DNA from: Geobacillus genomosp. 3
GTDB lineage: Bacteria; Bacillota; Bacilli; Bacillales; Anoxybacillaceae
Assembly (NCBI RefSeq): GCF_000445995.2
Contig: NC_022080.4
Coordinates: 2,080,001 to 2,144,000, forward strand
Direction of reading: 5' to 3'
DNA length: 64,000 nt
Within the stretch, counting starts at the first letter, position 1, and each line of letters starts with the position of its first letter. The notes beneath the pieces were generated by a model. The model had not been told where the DNA came from, made no database searches, and saw nothing but the letters and a program-made list of their open reading frames with translations. Positions 8,770 through 15,822 of this stretch are shown in pieces. The translations under genes were made by a program, and so were the position numbers.

Positions 8770-8892
8770 TCACGAGTGGCGGTCCACAAACCAGTCCACA
8801 ATTGCCTGAACAATTTCAAACGCTTGATAAGAAAGAAGCGATACAGCCGTTCCAGAAAAAAACAGCATCACTAACCAATGAATCCAATGCAT
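8770..8892 (-). CDS. Possible 40-residue single-span membrane protein
   Basis: An ATG at 8892 with GGGAAGGGAGAGGG upstream opens a 40-codon frame (MHWIHWLVMLFFSGTAVSLL and then SYQAFEIVQAIVDW). This would be one hydrophobic helix followed by a short amphipathic tail. It lies upstream of the two-component operon. The stop overlaps a GTG of a further 68-codon frame as GTGA, but that second frame has unconvincing composition. No homologue comes to mind. Confidence 0.35.
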   Translation of the reverse strand: MHWIHWLVMLFFSGTAVSLLSYQAFEIVQAIVDWFVDRHS

Positions 8893-9046
8893 CACGCCCT
8901 CTCCCTTCCCACTGCCTGTTGGCCGGCAGCGTCATTTGTGCGCATGGTCATGGAAAGTGGTGTCATTATATTCCAACCGGGTTAAAACCGCATGAAAAAA
9001 CGCTAAAAAATGCGGAAAGTGACTTTTCTCGCCGTCCGTACATACA

Positions 9047-9110
9047 TTGACAATGAATCGGATCGCCTCCGTAGCTGCCAGCCATTCAGGCGATCGGAAC
9101 TACAGGCAGC
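9047..9110 (+). promoter_or_regulatory. Possible hsp20 promoter element and structured 5' leader
   Basis: A perfect -35 TTGACA at 9047-9052 has no matching -10. Just downstream, GATCGCCT (9061-9068) pairs with AGGCGATC (9088-9095), and GCTGCC (9074-9079) can pair with GGCAGC (9105-9110), giving alternative hairpins about 45 nt before the hsp20 start. No CIRCE element (TTAGCACTC-N9-GAGTGCTAA) is present. A temperature-sensing role is only a possibility. Confidence 0.3.
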
Positions 9111-9154
9111 CGGAGGAAACTTGCCACTTCACAAACGGAAAGAGGGGGAGCGCA

Positions 9155-9619
9155 ATGAACGGATCGTTTCAGCCACCGGCTGGCGAGGGAGGGGATCACC
9201 CGTTCCATCATTTGCGGAAAATGGTAAACCAATGGTTTGATGAACGGCCGCTGCAAAAATTGTTTGAAACGCTTGATGACTACTTCGCGCAAACATTTGC
9301 TGCGGCGTATATCCCGATCGAGGTGAAAGAAACGAAGCGCGACTATCAAATCATCGTCCGCCTGCCGGACATCAAGCGGGACCAAATTAGCTTGCAGTGG
9401 CATGAAGATGGGCTGCAGCTTGTCATCGATCACCATGAAACGATCGAATCGTCGGACGACAGCGGCCATGTATACGAGCGGCGCCAGCAGCGGCGGCGCG
9501 TGACGAGGATGATTCCGTTTCCATATCCGGTAGCCGAACACGAAGTGAAAGCTTCGTTCCAAAACGGTGCACTCGTCATTCGTCTGCCGCAAAAGCGGAA
9601 ATACATCGATATCGACTAA
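9155..9619 (+). CDS. Small heat-shock protein, Hsp20 family
   Basis: ATP-independent holdase chaperone of the alpha-crystallin family, 154 residues. The alpha-crystallin domain spans about residues 48-145 (IPIEVKETKRDYQIIVRLPD, then IPFPYPVAEHEVKASFQNGA) and ends with the Gly-Ala-Leu-Val-Ile-x-Leu-Pro strand. The N-terminal arm has a Gly-Glu-Gly-Gly stretch and DDYFAQTF. I chose the ATG at 9155, which has GAGGGGGAG 4-5 nt upstream, over an earlier in-frame ATG at 9047 that lacks a ribosome site. A bidirectional terminator follows. Confidence 0.92.
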   Translation: MNGSFQPPAGEGGDHPFHHLRKMVNQWFDERPLQKLFETLDDYFAQTFAAAYIPIEVKETKRDYQIIVRLPDIKRDQISLQWHEDGLQLVIDHHETIESSDDSGHVYERRQQRRRVTRMIPFPYPVAEHEVKASFQNGALVIRLPQKRKYIDID

Positions 9620-9655
9620 ATACAAAGGAGCACCTTCCGTTCATCCAAGCCATCA

Positions 9656-9690
9656 AAAAGGCCGTTCCCCATGTCGGGAGCGGCTTTTTT
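9656..9690. terminator. Bidirectional terminator between hsp20 and a convergent small gene
   Basis: AAAAAGGCCGTTCCC pairs with GGGAGCGGCTTTTTT (one wobble) around a 6-nt loop, with T-runs on both strands. Confidence 0.85.
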
Positions 9691-9702
9691 CCTATCGGGC
9701 TT

Positions 9703-9843
9703 CTATTGTTTGTGCGATGGGCTTCCGTATCGGTTGTTGTTTTCTGGCGTCGGATCTTTTTGGATGTCCCACTCTTTGGCAATTTCTTCGCGGTTGTTTG
9801 GGTATTTATTTTTCCGTTTCCGGTTGTCGTTGCGGTTCGTCAC
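9703..9843 (-). CDS. Small Asn-rich hypothetical protein (46 aa), spore-protein-like composition
   Basis: A GTG at 9843 is preceded by AAGGGGGTGATC, an almost perfect complement of the 16S rRNA 3' end, 8-9 nt away. The frame encodes 46 residues rich in Asn, Arg, Lys and Pro (NRNDNRKRKNKYPNNREEIA, later KDPTPENNNRYGSPSHKQ), with no hydrophobic stretch. Composition and size resemble minor small acid-soluble spore proteins (Ssp), but I cannot assign it to one. It is convergent with hsp20 and shares its terminator. The next gene pair to the right is sporulation-linked. Confidence 0.55.
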   Translation of the reverse strand: MTNRNDNRKRKNKYPNNREEIAKEWDIQKDPTPENNNRYGSPSHKQ

Positions 9844-9958
9844 CGTTGATCACCCCCTTGCCGTTTGCCATTAGGTTGCGCGTTTTTCCGCAGCATAAAC
9901 GAGGGATACATACTTTTCCCCTTGGTAAGCTACGCTACGGGTAGGAGGTGCAAAATGA

Positions 9959-10144
9959 ATGGCGAAACTGCCCGATTTTAAACAGCTGAACGACCGGCTG
10001 ATCAATGAGCCGTCCGATGAGCCGCGGCTTGTCATCAAAACGAAGCTCGATCCAGACCGCGTGACGGAAGAAAACCCGTATGCAGAAGGCAAAACAAACG
10101 TCAGCCGAACGTTTGCTTCTTTTTTTGAAGGAGGCGAACCTTGA
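9959..10144 (+). CDS. Small hypothetical protein upstream of csgA-like gene
   Basis: A 61-residue hydrophilic protein, starting MAKLPDFKQLNDRLINEPSD and ending RTFASFFEGGEP. GGAGGTG lies 10 nt before the ATG; a competing ATG 4 nt earlier opens only 8 codons. The stop overlaps the next start as TGATG, indicating translational coupling with the csgA-like gene. No family recognised. From its partner, a forespore or late-sporulation role is plausible. Confidence 0.7.
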   Translation: MAKLPDFKQLNDRLINEPSDEPRLVIKTKLDPDRVTEENPYAEGKTNVSRTFASFFEGGEP

Positions 10145-10398
10145 TGGAACAAACGCTCGCTTATTTGCGGGAAATTTTGTCCAACTACTTGGATCATCAC
10201 GATGACACACCAAAACGCATCTACCAAAAGCTAATCAGTAAACCGTATCAGGGCGAGGGGGAGTTTGTCCGCGACTTATCGCAAGAAGAAAGTGCTTTTT
10301 TGGACCGCATTTTGCCCCATGAAATCCGTTATGCGATGGACGAGCGCGATTACGAACGCGTCTATCAGCTGAACGAAGTGTACGAACTGCTCACGTAA
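10144..10398 (+). CDS. csgA: CsgA-like sporulation protein
   Basis: An 84-residue protein resembling B. subtilis CsgA, a sigma-G-dependent spore protein of unknown function: N-terminal EQTLAYLREILSNYLDHH, central GEFVRDLSQEESAFLDRILP, C-terminal RVYQLNEVYELL. The frame could begin at a TTG three bases earlier, but the ATG at 10144 has GGAGG 9 nt upstream and overlaps the upstream stop by one base. A terminator follows. The match is from memory of the family, so the name is provisional. Confidence 0.6.
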   Translation: MEQTLAYLREILSNYLDHHDDTPKRIYQKLISKPYQGEGEFVRDLSQEESAFLDRILPHEIRYAMDERDYERVYQLNEVYELLT

Positions 10399-10402
10399 CG
10401 AT

Positions 10403-10450
10403 GCGAAAGCCGCTCCCCCGACAGAGCGGGGAGCGAGCTTTCTCATTTTT
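10403..10450. terminator. Bidirectional terminator between csgA-like gene and yppG
   Basis: GAAAGC plus GCTCCCC on one side pairs with GGGGAGC plus GCTTTC on the other, followed by CATTTTT on the plus strand. It also covers the end of the convergent yppG gene. Confidence 0.75.
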
Positions 10451-10787
10451 GAAACGTGTTGAGCAGCCCTTTTAACATGCCGTTCACTTGATTGACCGTA
10501 TTGATCATCTGTCCCATCGTGTTCATCATTTTGTTGATATCATACGTCCCGTCGCTGTTTTTAAACTGGGCGAGAAAGGACGGGCGCGGCGGCGGCAACA
10601 GCGGCCCCGGCTTCGGATACGGCATCGGGTGCGAAGGCATAGCGGCATGGGGTGGCGAAGCGTGAGGCCAATAAACCGTCGCGGACGGAACGTATGAAGA
10701 CCAATAGTCGAAATAAGGCCACTGCCCCCCTAGGCTGTATGGCCCATGGAAGGACGGCGGCGAAACCGGGCGCGGATAACGGTACAT
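10443..10787 (-). CDS. yppG: YppG-like protein
   Basis: A 114-residue protein in two parts. The first 75 residues are rich in Pro, Tyr, His and Trp (MYRYPRPVSPPSFHGPYSLG, PYPKPGPLLPPPRPS). A conserved tail reads FLAQFKNSDGTYDINKMMNT followed by GQMINTVNQVNGMLKGL. This arrangement is that of B. subtilis YppG, whose role is unknown; the Pro/Tyr-rich part looks like a spore-coat or surface protein. GGGGGAGA lies 6 nt before the ATG. Synteny with yppF, yppE and recU supports the name. Confidence 0.8.
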   Translation of the reverse strand: MYRYPRPVSPPSFHGPYSLGGQWPYFDYWSSYVPSATVYWPHASPPHAAMPSHPMPYPKPGPLLPPPRPSFLAQFKNSDGTYDINKMMNTMGQMINTVNQVNGMLKGLLNTFQK

Positions 10788-10985
10788 GATCGTTCTCCCC
10801 CATTTTTGATCGTCGATTTCCCCATTGCAGGCAACGGGGATAGGCTGCCACTAGTATATGTGTAAATACCCGGCGGCGTGCGCACGGACATGTCACCTCT
10901 TGTCGGAAGTTTTAATTTTCGGAAATCGATTTTCCCCCTTATTTTCATGGTACGATGTAAAAAAGGGGAAGGGGGAAAAGCATCT

Positions 10986-11186
10986 ATGAGCATCACTGAA
11001 TTGAAACATAAGTTCATGGCGGTCAAACATTGTGAACCGGCTGAGGCAAACGAACTGCTCGATTTTGCCCGCCGCCTTTATTTGCGCGGGGAGGTTTCGC
11101 TCGCTGAGTACCGCGACCTAGTGCGTGAACTTGAAAAAGCCGGCGCCTGTCAACCGGATGAAGCAGGAGAATACGCCGGACTTTAG
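10986..11186 (+). CDS. yppF: YppF family protein
   Basis: A 66-residue protein of unknown function. The conserved part is ANELLDFARRLYLRGEVSLA followed by EYRDLVRELEKAGA, as in B. subtilis YppF. I chose the ATG at 10986 (GGGGAAGGGGGAAAAG upstream) over an in-frame ATG at 10878 whose extra residues do not look like protein. The position between yppG and yppE matches B. subtilis. Confidence 0.8.
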   Translation: MSITELKHKFMAVKHCEPAEANELLDFARRLYLRGEVSLAEYRDLVRELEKAGACQPDEAGEYAGL

Positions 11187-11191
11187 ACCTC

Positions 11192-11217
11192 AAGGGAGCT
11201 TTTCCCTTCTTTTTTTT
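11192..11217 (+). terminator. yppF terminator
   Basis: AAGGGA pairs with TCCCTT around a 5-6-nt loop, followed by CTTTTTTTT. Confidence 0.75.
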
Positions 11218-11268
11218 GCATATTTCCCACCCAAACGCCCCATCGTAATAGAAAGGGGGTGTTGGGCA

Positions 11269-11439
11269 ATGGGCCGAGGCGTGCATTTCAACCATAAGCG
11301 AAAAGGCCATGACCACGAAAAACCGAAACATGGCCAACCAGTGCCGCCGAAACATACCGAACGGGTCGAATATGAGATCAACACCACCGCTACCGCGGAG
11401 GGCGGCCCCGTCTCGATCACAACAGGAAAAGATACGTAA
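11269..11439 (+). CDS. Small hydrophilic hypothetical protein (56 aa)
   Basis: An ATG at 11269 with GAAAGGGGGTG 8 nt upstream encodes MGRGVHFNHKRKGHDHEKPK and then a Val-Pro-Pro-Lys-His-Thr-Glu-Arg-Val-Glu-Tyr-Glu segment ending in VSITTGKDT. It is basic and His-rich at the N-terminus with no membrane segment. It has its own strong terminator, so it is likely a single-gene unit. Size and composition resemble small sporulation proteins, but I do not recognise the family. Confidence 0.65.
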   Translation: MGRGVHFNHKRKGHDHEKPKHGQPVPPKHTERVEYEINTTATAEGGPVSITTGKDT

Positions 11440-11441
11440 AA

Positions 11442-11480
11442 GAAAAAGCTGTCTCCCTCGGCAAAGGGGACAGCTTTTCG
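11442..11480. terminator. Bidirectional terminator between the 56-aa gene and yppE
   Basis: AAAAGCTGTC...CCC pairs with GGG...GACAGCTTTT; A and T runs flank both sides. Confidence 0.85.
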
Positions 11481-11510
11481 GTTTCAAGGCAAAGCGCGAT
11501 TCTTTCCCGC

Positions 11511-11873
11511 CTAAGTTGTCTCACCAAGCCTCTCCTTGACAAGTGCCAGCGTGTAAGCGACCGCTTGGCTGTATTGTTTGACGCGGCGGGCGGGAACGGA
11601 TGGATAAAATGCTTCAACGCTCAGTTTGGCCATATGATCGACCGCAGCCTCTATTTGCCGCTTGTGAACATATTTCGGCTGCGCTTGGTGAATCCAGCGG
11701 AAAGCGGCCTCTTGCCACCGTTCGGCTGCCGCCTGCACTTCCTCCGCGAGCGGTTTGACTTCCGCAAAAAAATCCGGCTCCTCGTCCCGCTCGCGGGTGC
11801 GCCGGGCGATCGCCAGCAGCCGCTCATTGTACTCGTGAAGCTGTTCCGTCAGCGCTTTAAGCTCTTCTTCCAT
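11511..11873 (-). CDS. yppE: YppE family protein (DUF1798)
   Basis: A 120-residue, all-helical, soluble protein of unknown function. Helical segments include LTEQLHEYNERLLAIARRT, EVQAAAERWQEAAFRWIHQA and YPSVPARRVKQYSQAVAYTL. The characteristic Trp and Tyr-Pro-Ser positions match the YppE family. Preceded at a distance by a small coiled-coil gene on the same strand and followed by a terminator. Confidence 0.8.
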   Translation of the reverse strand: MEEELKALTEQLHEYNERLLAIARRTRERDEEPDFFAEVKPLAEEVQAAAERWQEAAFRWIHQAQPKYVHKRQIEAAVDHMAKLSVEAFYPSVPARRVKQYSQAVAYTLALVKERLGETT

Positions 11874-11998
11874 GGCGCCCCCCTTGCGTATATCGATGAA
11901 CTCAGTTTGAACGACGTTCCATGCAACTATGGATTCGGAATATTCGCCGGCCGTTTGCCGCTGTTTGCATATGTTTCATCATATCATATCGGCCGGTT

Positions 11999-12241
11999 TT
12001 ACACCAAATACAGTTTGGATGAAAACGGCAGCTCGACTGCTTCTTTCCCCTCACCGAACCGCTGTTCTACGCCGGCGATCCGCCCCTCAAGATGTCCGAG
12101 CTGCTCCTTGTTCTGGACATAACGCTCTTCAATCACATCGGCAATCACTTTTTCCATTTTGGCATCCACTTGCTCAATGAGCGTGACAATTTCCTGAAGC
12201 TGCTTTTCAATTTCTTCTTTTTTGATCAGCCGTTTCTCCAT
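11999..12241 (-). CDS. Small coiled-coil protein
   Basis: An 80-residue charged helical protein; residues 1-62 show a heptad-like pattern (KKEEIEKQLQEIVTLIEQVD, MEKVIADVIEERYVQNKEQL) consistent with a coiled coil. The ATG at 12241 has GGGGGAGAAGG immediately upstream. A longer in-frame opening to 12496 crosses the divergent recU promoter and is not credible. It occupies the yppD position of B. subtilis, but I cannot confirm orthology. Confidence 0.65.
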   Translation of the reverse strand: MEKRLIKKEEIEKQLQEIVTLIEQVDAKMEKVIADVIEERYVQNKEQLGHLEGRIAGVEQRFGEGKEAVELPFSSKLYLV

Positions 12242-12404
12242 TCCTTCTCCCCCATTTCTGGCATGATGATATTCCATTCGCGGCGAAGGGAACAACTCCC
12301 TGCCGCAGCGACAAAAGTAGAACGGATTCGGCAAAGAAAGCGGGGAGCAGCCGCAATTCGACAACTCCCCGTCGGAAAAGAAAAAGGGCGCATATTGCTT
12401 AAGC

Positions 12405-12416
12405 GTATGGTATAAT
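12405..12416 (+). promoter_or_regulatory. Extended -10 promoter of recU-ponA
   Basis: TATGGTATAAT gives a TG-n-TATAAT extended -10 (TATAAT at 12411-12416) about 28 nt before the recU ATG. No clear -35 is seen. Confidence 0.65.
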
Positions 12417-12443
12417 AAAAACCATTCAAAGGAGATGAACGCG

Positions 12444-13046
12444 ATGGCACTCAAATACCCGGGCGGAAAAGAGTATCGCGGAAACAGACCAAACACGGCG
12501 CGCCAACGGGCGGCCGATTATGCCAACCGCGGCATGACGCTCGAAGACGACTTAAACGCGACGAATGAATATTATCGGGAGCGCGGCATCGCCGTCATCC
12601 ACAAAAAGCCGACCCCGGTGCAAATCGTCCGCGTCGACTATCCGAAACGGAGCGCCGCCGTCATTAAAGAGGCATACTTCCGACAGGCGTCCACAACGGA
12701 CTACAACGGCGTCTATCGCGGCAAATACATCGACTTTGAAGCGAAGGAAACAAAGAACAAGACGGCGTTTCCGCTGAAAAATTTCCATGCCCACCAAATC
12801 CGCCATATGGAGCAAGTCATCGCCCACGGCGGCATTTGCTTTGCCATTTTACGCTTTTCTGTGCTCAATGAAACGTATTTGCTTGATGCCTCCCATTTAA
12901 TTGCCTGCTGGAATGAACAGGAAGCCGGCGGGCGGAAGTCCATTCCGAAGCGGGAGATCGAGCGATGCGGGCATTACATCCCGCTTGGCTACCAGCCGAG
13001 AATTGATTATATTAATGTAGTAGAAAACGTGTACTTCACCGTTTGA
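12444..13046 (+). CDS. recU: Holliday junction resolvase RecU
   Basis: Nuclease that cuts Holliday junctions during recombinational repair and chromosome segregation; 200 residues. Catalytic-core residues are visible in [20 protein letters not shown] (D97, E99, K101 in this frame), preceded by the invariant [10 protein letters not shown] stalk region near residues 29-38 and KKPTPVQIV near 54-62. I chose the ATG at 12444, spaced 7-8 nt from AAAGGAG; an ATG 9 nt earlier overlaps the ribosome site. Transcribed with ponA, 33 nt downstream, as in B. subtilis. Confidence 0.96.
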   Translation: MALKYPGGKEYRGNRPNTARQRAADYANRGMTLEDDLNATNEYYRERGIAVIHKKPTPVQIVRVDYPKRSAAVIKEAYFRQASTTDYNGVYRGKYIDFEAKETKNKTAFPLKNFHAHQIRHMEQVIAHGGICFAILRFSVLNETYLLDASHLIACWNEQEAGGRKSIPKREIERCGHYIPLGYQPRIDYINVVENVYFTV

Positions 13047-13079
13047 GGTGAAAACTTGTAAGAAAGGCAGGATTTGCTT

Positions 13080-15791
13080 ATGTCTGGTGAATATCGTTCT
13101 CGTGTAGAACGAAAGCAGGCAGCGAAACAAGCGAAACAAAAGAAAGGGAAAAAGAAAAAAGGAGTATCGTGGTTGAGAACGATCGCCATTGCGATTTTGC
13201 TTATGATTGTGATCGGAGCGGCGAGCGGCGTAGCGGCGTTTGCCTACTTCGTCAAGGACGCCCCTCCGCTCGACGAGGCGAAAATCAAAGATCCGCTCTC
13301 TTCCACCATATACGATATGGACGGAAAGAAAGTCGCCGAACTCGGCGGCTACAAGCGGACGTATATTTCGTATAAAGATGTGCCTAAAGTGCTCGAAAAT
13401 GCCGTGTTGGCAACCGAAGACGCCCGCTTTTATGAACATCACGGCATCGACATTGTTCGTCTGGCCGGCGCCGTCATCGCTAATATTCAAGAAGGATTCG
13501 GAGCGGAAGGCGGCAGCACCATCACGCAGCAAGTGGTGAAAATGACGTTCCTGTCGTCGAAAAAAACGTTGGAGCGAAAAGCGCAGGAAGCGTGGCTCGC
13601 CTTGCAGCTTGAGCAAAAGTATTCAAAGCAAGAAATTTTGGAAATGTACTTGAACAAAATTTATTATTCGGACGGCATTTACGGCGTCGCCCGGGCGGCG
13701 GAGTATTACTTCGGCAAGACGAATTTAAAAGAGTTGACGCTCCCCGAGGCAGCGCTCTTAGCCGGCATGCCGCAAAGCCCGAACCGGTACAATCCGTACG
13801 ACCACCCGGAAGCGGCGAAAAAACGGCGCGATACCGTCTTATCGCTCATGGCGAAACACGGTTTTATCAGCCAAGAAGAGGCGGAAAAGGCGAAACAAGT
13901 GCCGATCAAATCGATGCTTACCGAACGAAAAAAACCGCAAAGCTCCGTGCCGTATGATGCCTTTATTGACGAAGTGATCAAAGAAGTGACCGATAAAGCG
14001 AACGTTAACGTTTTTGAAGATGGGCTGAAAATTTACACAACGCTTGATCAAGAGGCGCAGTCATACGTCGAAAACCTATTAAACTCCGACCAATACTTTA
14101 CTGGTAAAAAAGATTTGCAGTCGGCTATTGCCCTCATCGACACGAAAACAGGCGCCATTCGCGCCTTAGGTGGCGGTCGCAACCGCGATCACGTCGAGTT
14201 CGGCTTCAACTACGCCATTCAGCCGGTCGGCCAGCCCGGTTCGGCGATTAAACCGATTTTGGACTACGGGCCAGCCATTGAATATTTAAAATGGTCAACC
14301 GCGCACATTATCGTTGACGAGCCATACACGTATTCGGACGGCACGCCGATCCGCAACGCTGACCGGAGATACGCCGGACCGGTGACGATGCGTTATGCGC
14401 TGACTTGGTCACGCAACATCCCGGCGTTAAAAACGTTCCAAGCGGTCGGCAAGGAACGGGCGAAAGAGTTTGCCAACCGGCTCGGCATGGGCTTTAACGA
14501 AGTAGAGGAAGCGTACTCGATCGGCGGTGTCAAGCGCTACGTGTCGCCGTTGCAAATGGCCGGCGCCTATAGCGCCTTCGGCAACAACGGCGTATATACA
14601 AAGCCATACGCCGTGACCAAAATCGTCTTCCCGGATGGCACGGAAATGGATTTGAAGCCAAAGCCGAAGCGGGTCATGCACGACTACACGGCCTATATGA
14701 TTACCGATATGCTGAAATCGGTCGTTCGCTCCGGCACAGGGCAAAGCGCCAACATTCCGGGGCTTGAGCTGGCCGGCAAAACGGGAACGACCAACTACGG
14801 TCCGTCCGGCGCCCAGTTTGGTTTATCGGAGGGCGATGTGCCGGACAGCTGGTTTGTCGGCTATACGCCAAACTATACCGCCGCCGTTTGGACCGGCTTT
14901 AGCAAAAAAAGCAGCACGGCATCGCTCGACAAGACAGAACAAAGAATTTCACGCTCGCTGTTTAGAGCGCTTATCTCCGAGATCGACGACGGCAGCGGGG
15001 AATTTGAACGACCGGACAGCGTCGTGAAGCTGCCGATTAAAAAAGGCACCAATCCGCCGAAACTGGCAAGCAAATATACGCCGGCAGACGAAATTACGTA
15101 TGAACTGTTCGTGCGTGGCACTCAGCCGACGGAAGTCGCCAAAGACGAACCGAAAGAGCTGCCGGCAGTCAAAGACTTAACGGCCTCATACGACGGGGCG
15201 GCAAACACGATTTCCGTCTCTTGGTCGTATAACGAACAGACCGACAATACAATCTTTGAAGTGCGCGTCAAAGATGATCAAGGCCATACGGAAACAATCA
15301 CGACCAAAGATGTCGGCGTGACGATCACGAACGTGACGCCGGGCGCTTCGTATACGATCGCCGTCTATGCAAAAGAAGACGATCGGATAAGCAAGCCAGC
15401 CATCACAAGCGTCCGCATCCCTGGCGGTGAACAGCCGCCGACGCCGGATGATGAATCTGGCGATGATGACAACAACGGCGCCGGCAACGGGAATAACGGA
15501 ACAAACGAAAATAACAATAACGGTAACAATACCAATGGCAACAATGGAAACAACGGAAACAACCAAAACAACGGCAACGATAATGAAAACAGTGATGACG
15601 GCGGAGACGATGGCAATGACGGAGACGAAGGGACCGGCCAAGAGGATGGCGATGATGGCACAACGCCGCCAACAACGCCAACCAATCCACAATCAGGAAA
15701 CGGCTACAACGTTGGCATGAAACTCACATTTCGCACCCTCTCGACCAAAATCGGGAGGATTTTTTTGTTTTCATGTCGAATGAATCCTTGA
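13080..15791 (+). CDS. ponA: Penicillin-binding protein 1A/1B, class A, with C-terminus altered by an IS
   Basis: Bifunctional peptidoglycan glycosyltransferase-transpeptidase. A basic cytoplasmic tail (residues 1-32) is followed by one membrane helix (about 33-58), then the GT51 domain with E113 in TEDARFYEHHGID and GGSTITQQVVK. The transpeptidase domain has S388 in SAIK, S444-R-N and K567-TGT. A fibronectin-III-like domain (about 695-785) and an Asn/Gly/Asp-rich tail follow. The current frame has 903 codons, but the last 22 (after residue 881) are read from an inserted IS. Joining across the IS restores NGNRQ and a stop (886 residues). All catalytic parts are intact, so function is probably kept. 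ATG at 13080 chosen over a TTG 6 nt earlier. Confidence 0.95.
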   Translation: MSGEYRSRVERKQAAKQAKQKKGKKKKGVSWLRTIAIAILLMIVIGAASGVAAFAYFVKDAPPLDEAKIKDPLSSTIYDMDGKKVAELGGYKRTYISYKDVPKVLENAVLATEDARFYEHHGIDIVRLAGAVIANIQEGFGAEGGSTITQQVVKMTFLSSKKTLERKAQEAWLALQLEQKYSKQEILEMYLNKIYYSDGIYGVARAAEYYFGKTNLKELTLPEAALLAGMPQSPNRYNPYDHPEAAKKRRDTVLSLMAKHGFISQEEAEKAKQVPIKSMLTERKKPQSSVPYDAFIDEVIKEVTDKANVNVFEDGLKIYTTLDQEAQSYVENLLNSDQYFTGKKDLQSAIALIDTKTGAIRALGGGRNRDHVEFGFNYAIQPVGQPGSAIKPILDYGPAIEYLKWSTAHIIVDEPYTYSDGTPIRNADRRYAGPVTMRYALTWSRNIPALKTFQAVGKERAKEFANRLGMGFNEVEEAYSIGGVKRYVSPLQMAGAYSAFGNNGVYTKPYAVTKIVFPDGTEMDLKPKPKRVMHDYTAYMITDMLKSVVRSGTGQSANIPGLELAGKTGTTNYGPSGAQFGLSEGDVPDSWFVGYTPNYTAAVWTGFSKKSSTASLDKTEQRISRSLFRALISEIDDGSGEFERPDSVVKLPIKKGTNPPKLASKYTPADEITYELFVRGTQPTEVAKDEPKELPAVKDLTASYDGAANTISVSWSYNEQTDNTIFEVRVKDDQGHTETITTKDVGVTITNVTPGASYTIAVYAKEDDRISKPAITSVRIPGGEQPPTPDDESGDDDNNGAGNGNNGTNENNNNGNNTNGNNGNNGNNQNNGNDNENSDDGGDDGNDGDEGTGQEDGDDGTTPPTTPTNPQSGNGYNVGMKLTFRTLSTKIGRIFLFSCRMNP
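15717..15722 (+). repeat. Target-site duplication, left copy
   Basis: ATGAAA directly before the left inverted repeat; identical to the copy at 17613-17618. In ponA it reads as Met-Lys codons 880-881. Confidence 0.9.
15723..15739 (+). repeat. IS left inverted repeat
   Basis: CTCACATTTCGCACCCT, exact reverse complement of 17596-17612. Confidence 0.95.
15737..15767 (+). terminator. Terminator at the left end of the IS
   Basis: CCTCTCGA (15737-15744) pairs with TCGGGAGG (15751-15758, one wobble) over a 6-nt loop, followed by ATTTTTTTG. It would stop ponA transcription entering the element before the transposase gene. Confidence 0.75.
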
Positions 15792-15822
15792 CACACAAGC
15801 AACGCAAAGGAGTTTTTCCATC

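Noticed and set aside
8567..8773. 68-codon frame directly before the response regulator
   Set aside because: Gly/Ala-rich composition, overlaps a good promoter for the regulator (8637-8664), and begins with a GTG that only has a coincidental overlap with a doubtful upstream frame.
8906..9154. CIRCE or CtsR box controlling hsp20
   Set aside because: No TTAGCACTC-N9-GAGTGCTAA and no tandem heptad GGTCAAA repeat could be found.
12242..12496. N-terminal extension of the 80-aa coiled-coil gene
   Set aside because: The extension crosses the divergent recU promoter and recU ribosome site and looks non-coding; the ATG at 12241 has a perfect ribosome site.
15186..15692. Antisense open frames across the ponA tail
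   Set aside because: They are products of the low-complexity Asn/Gly/Asp repeat read backwards (runs of Val/Ile/Ser/Pro); no ribosome site.
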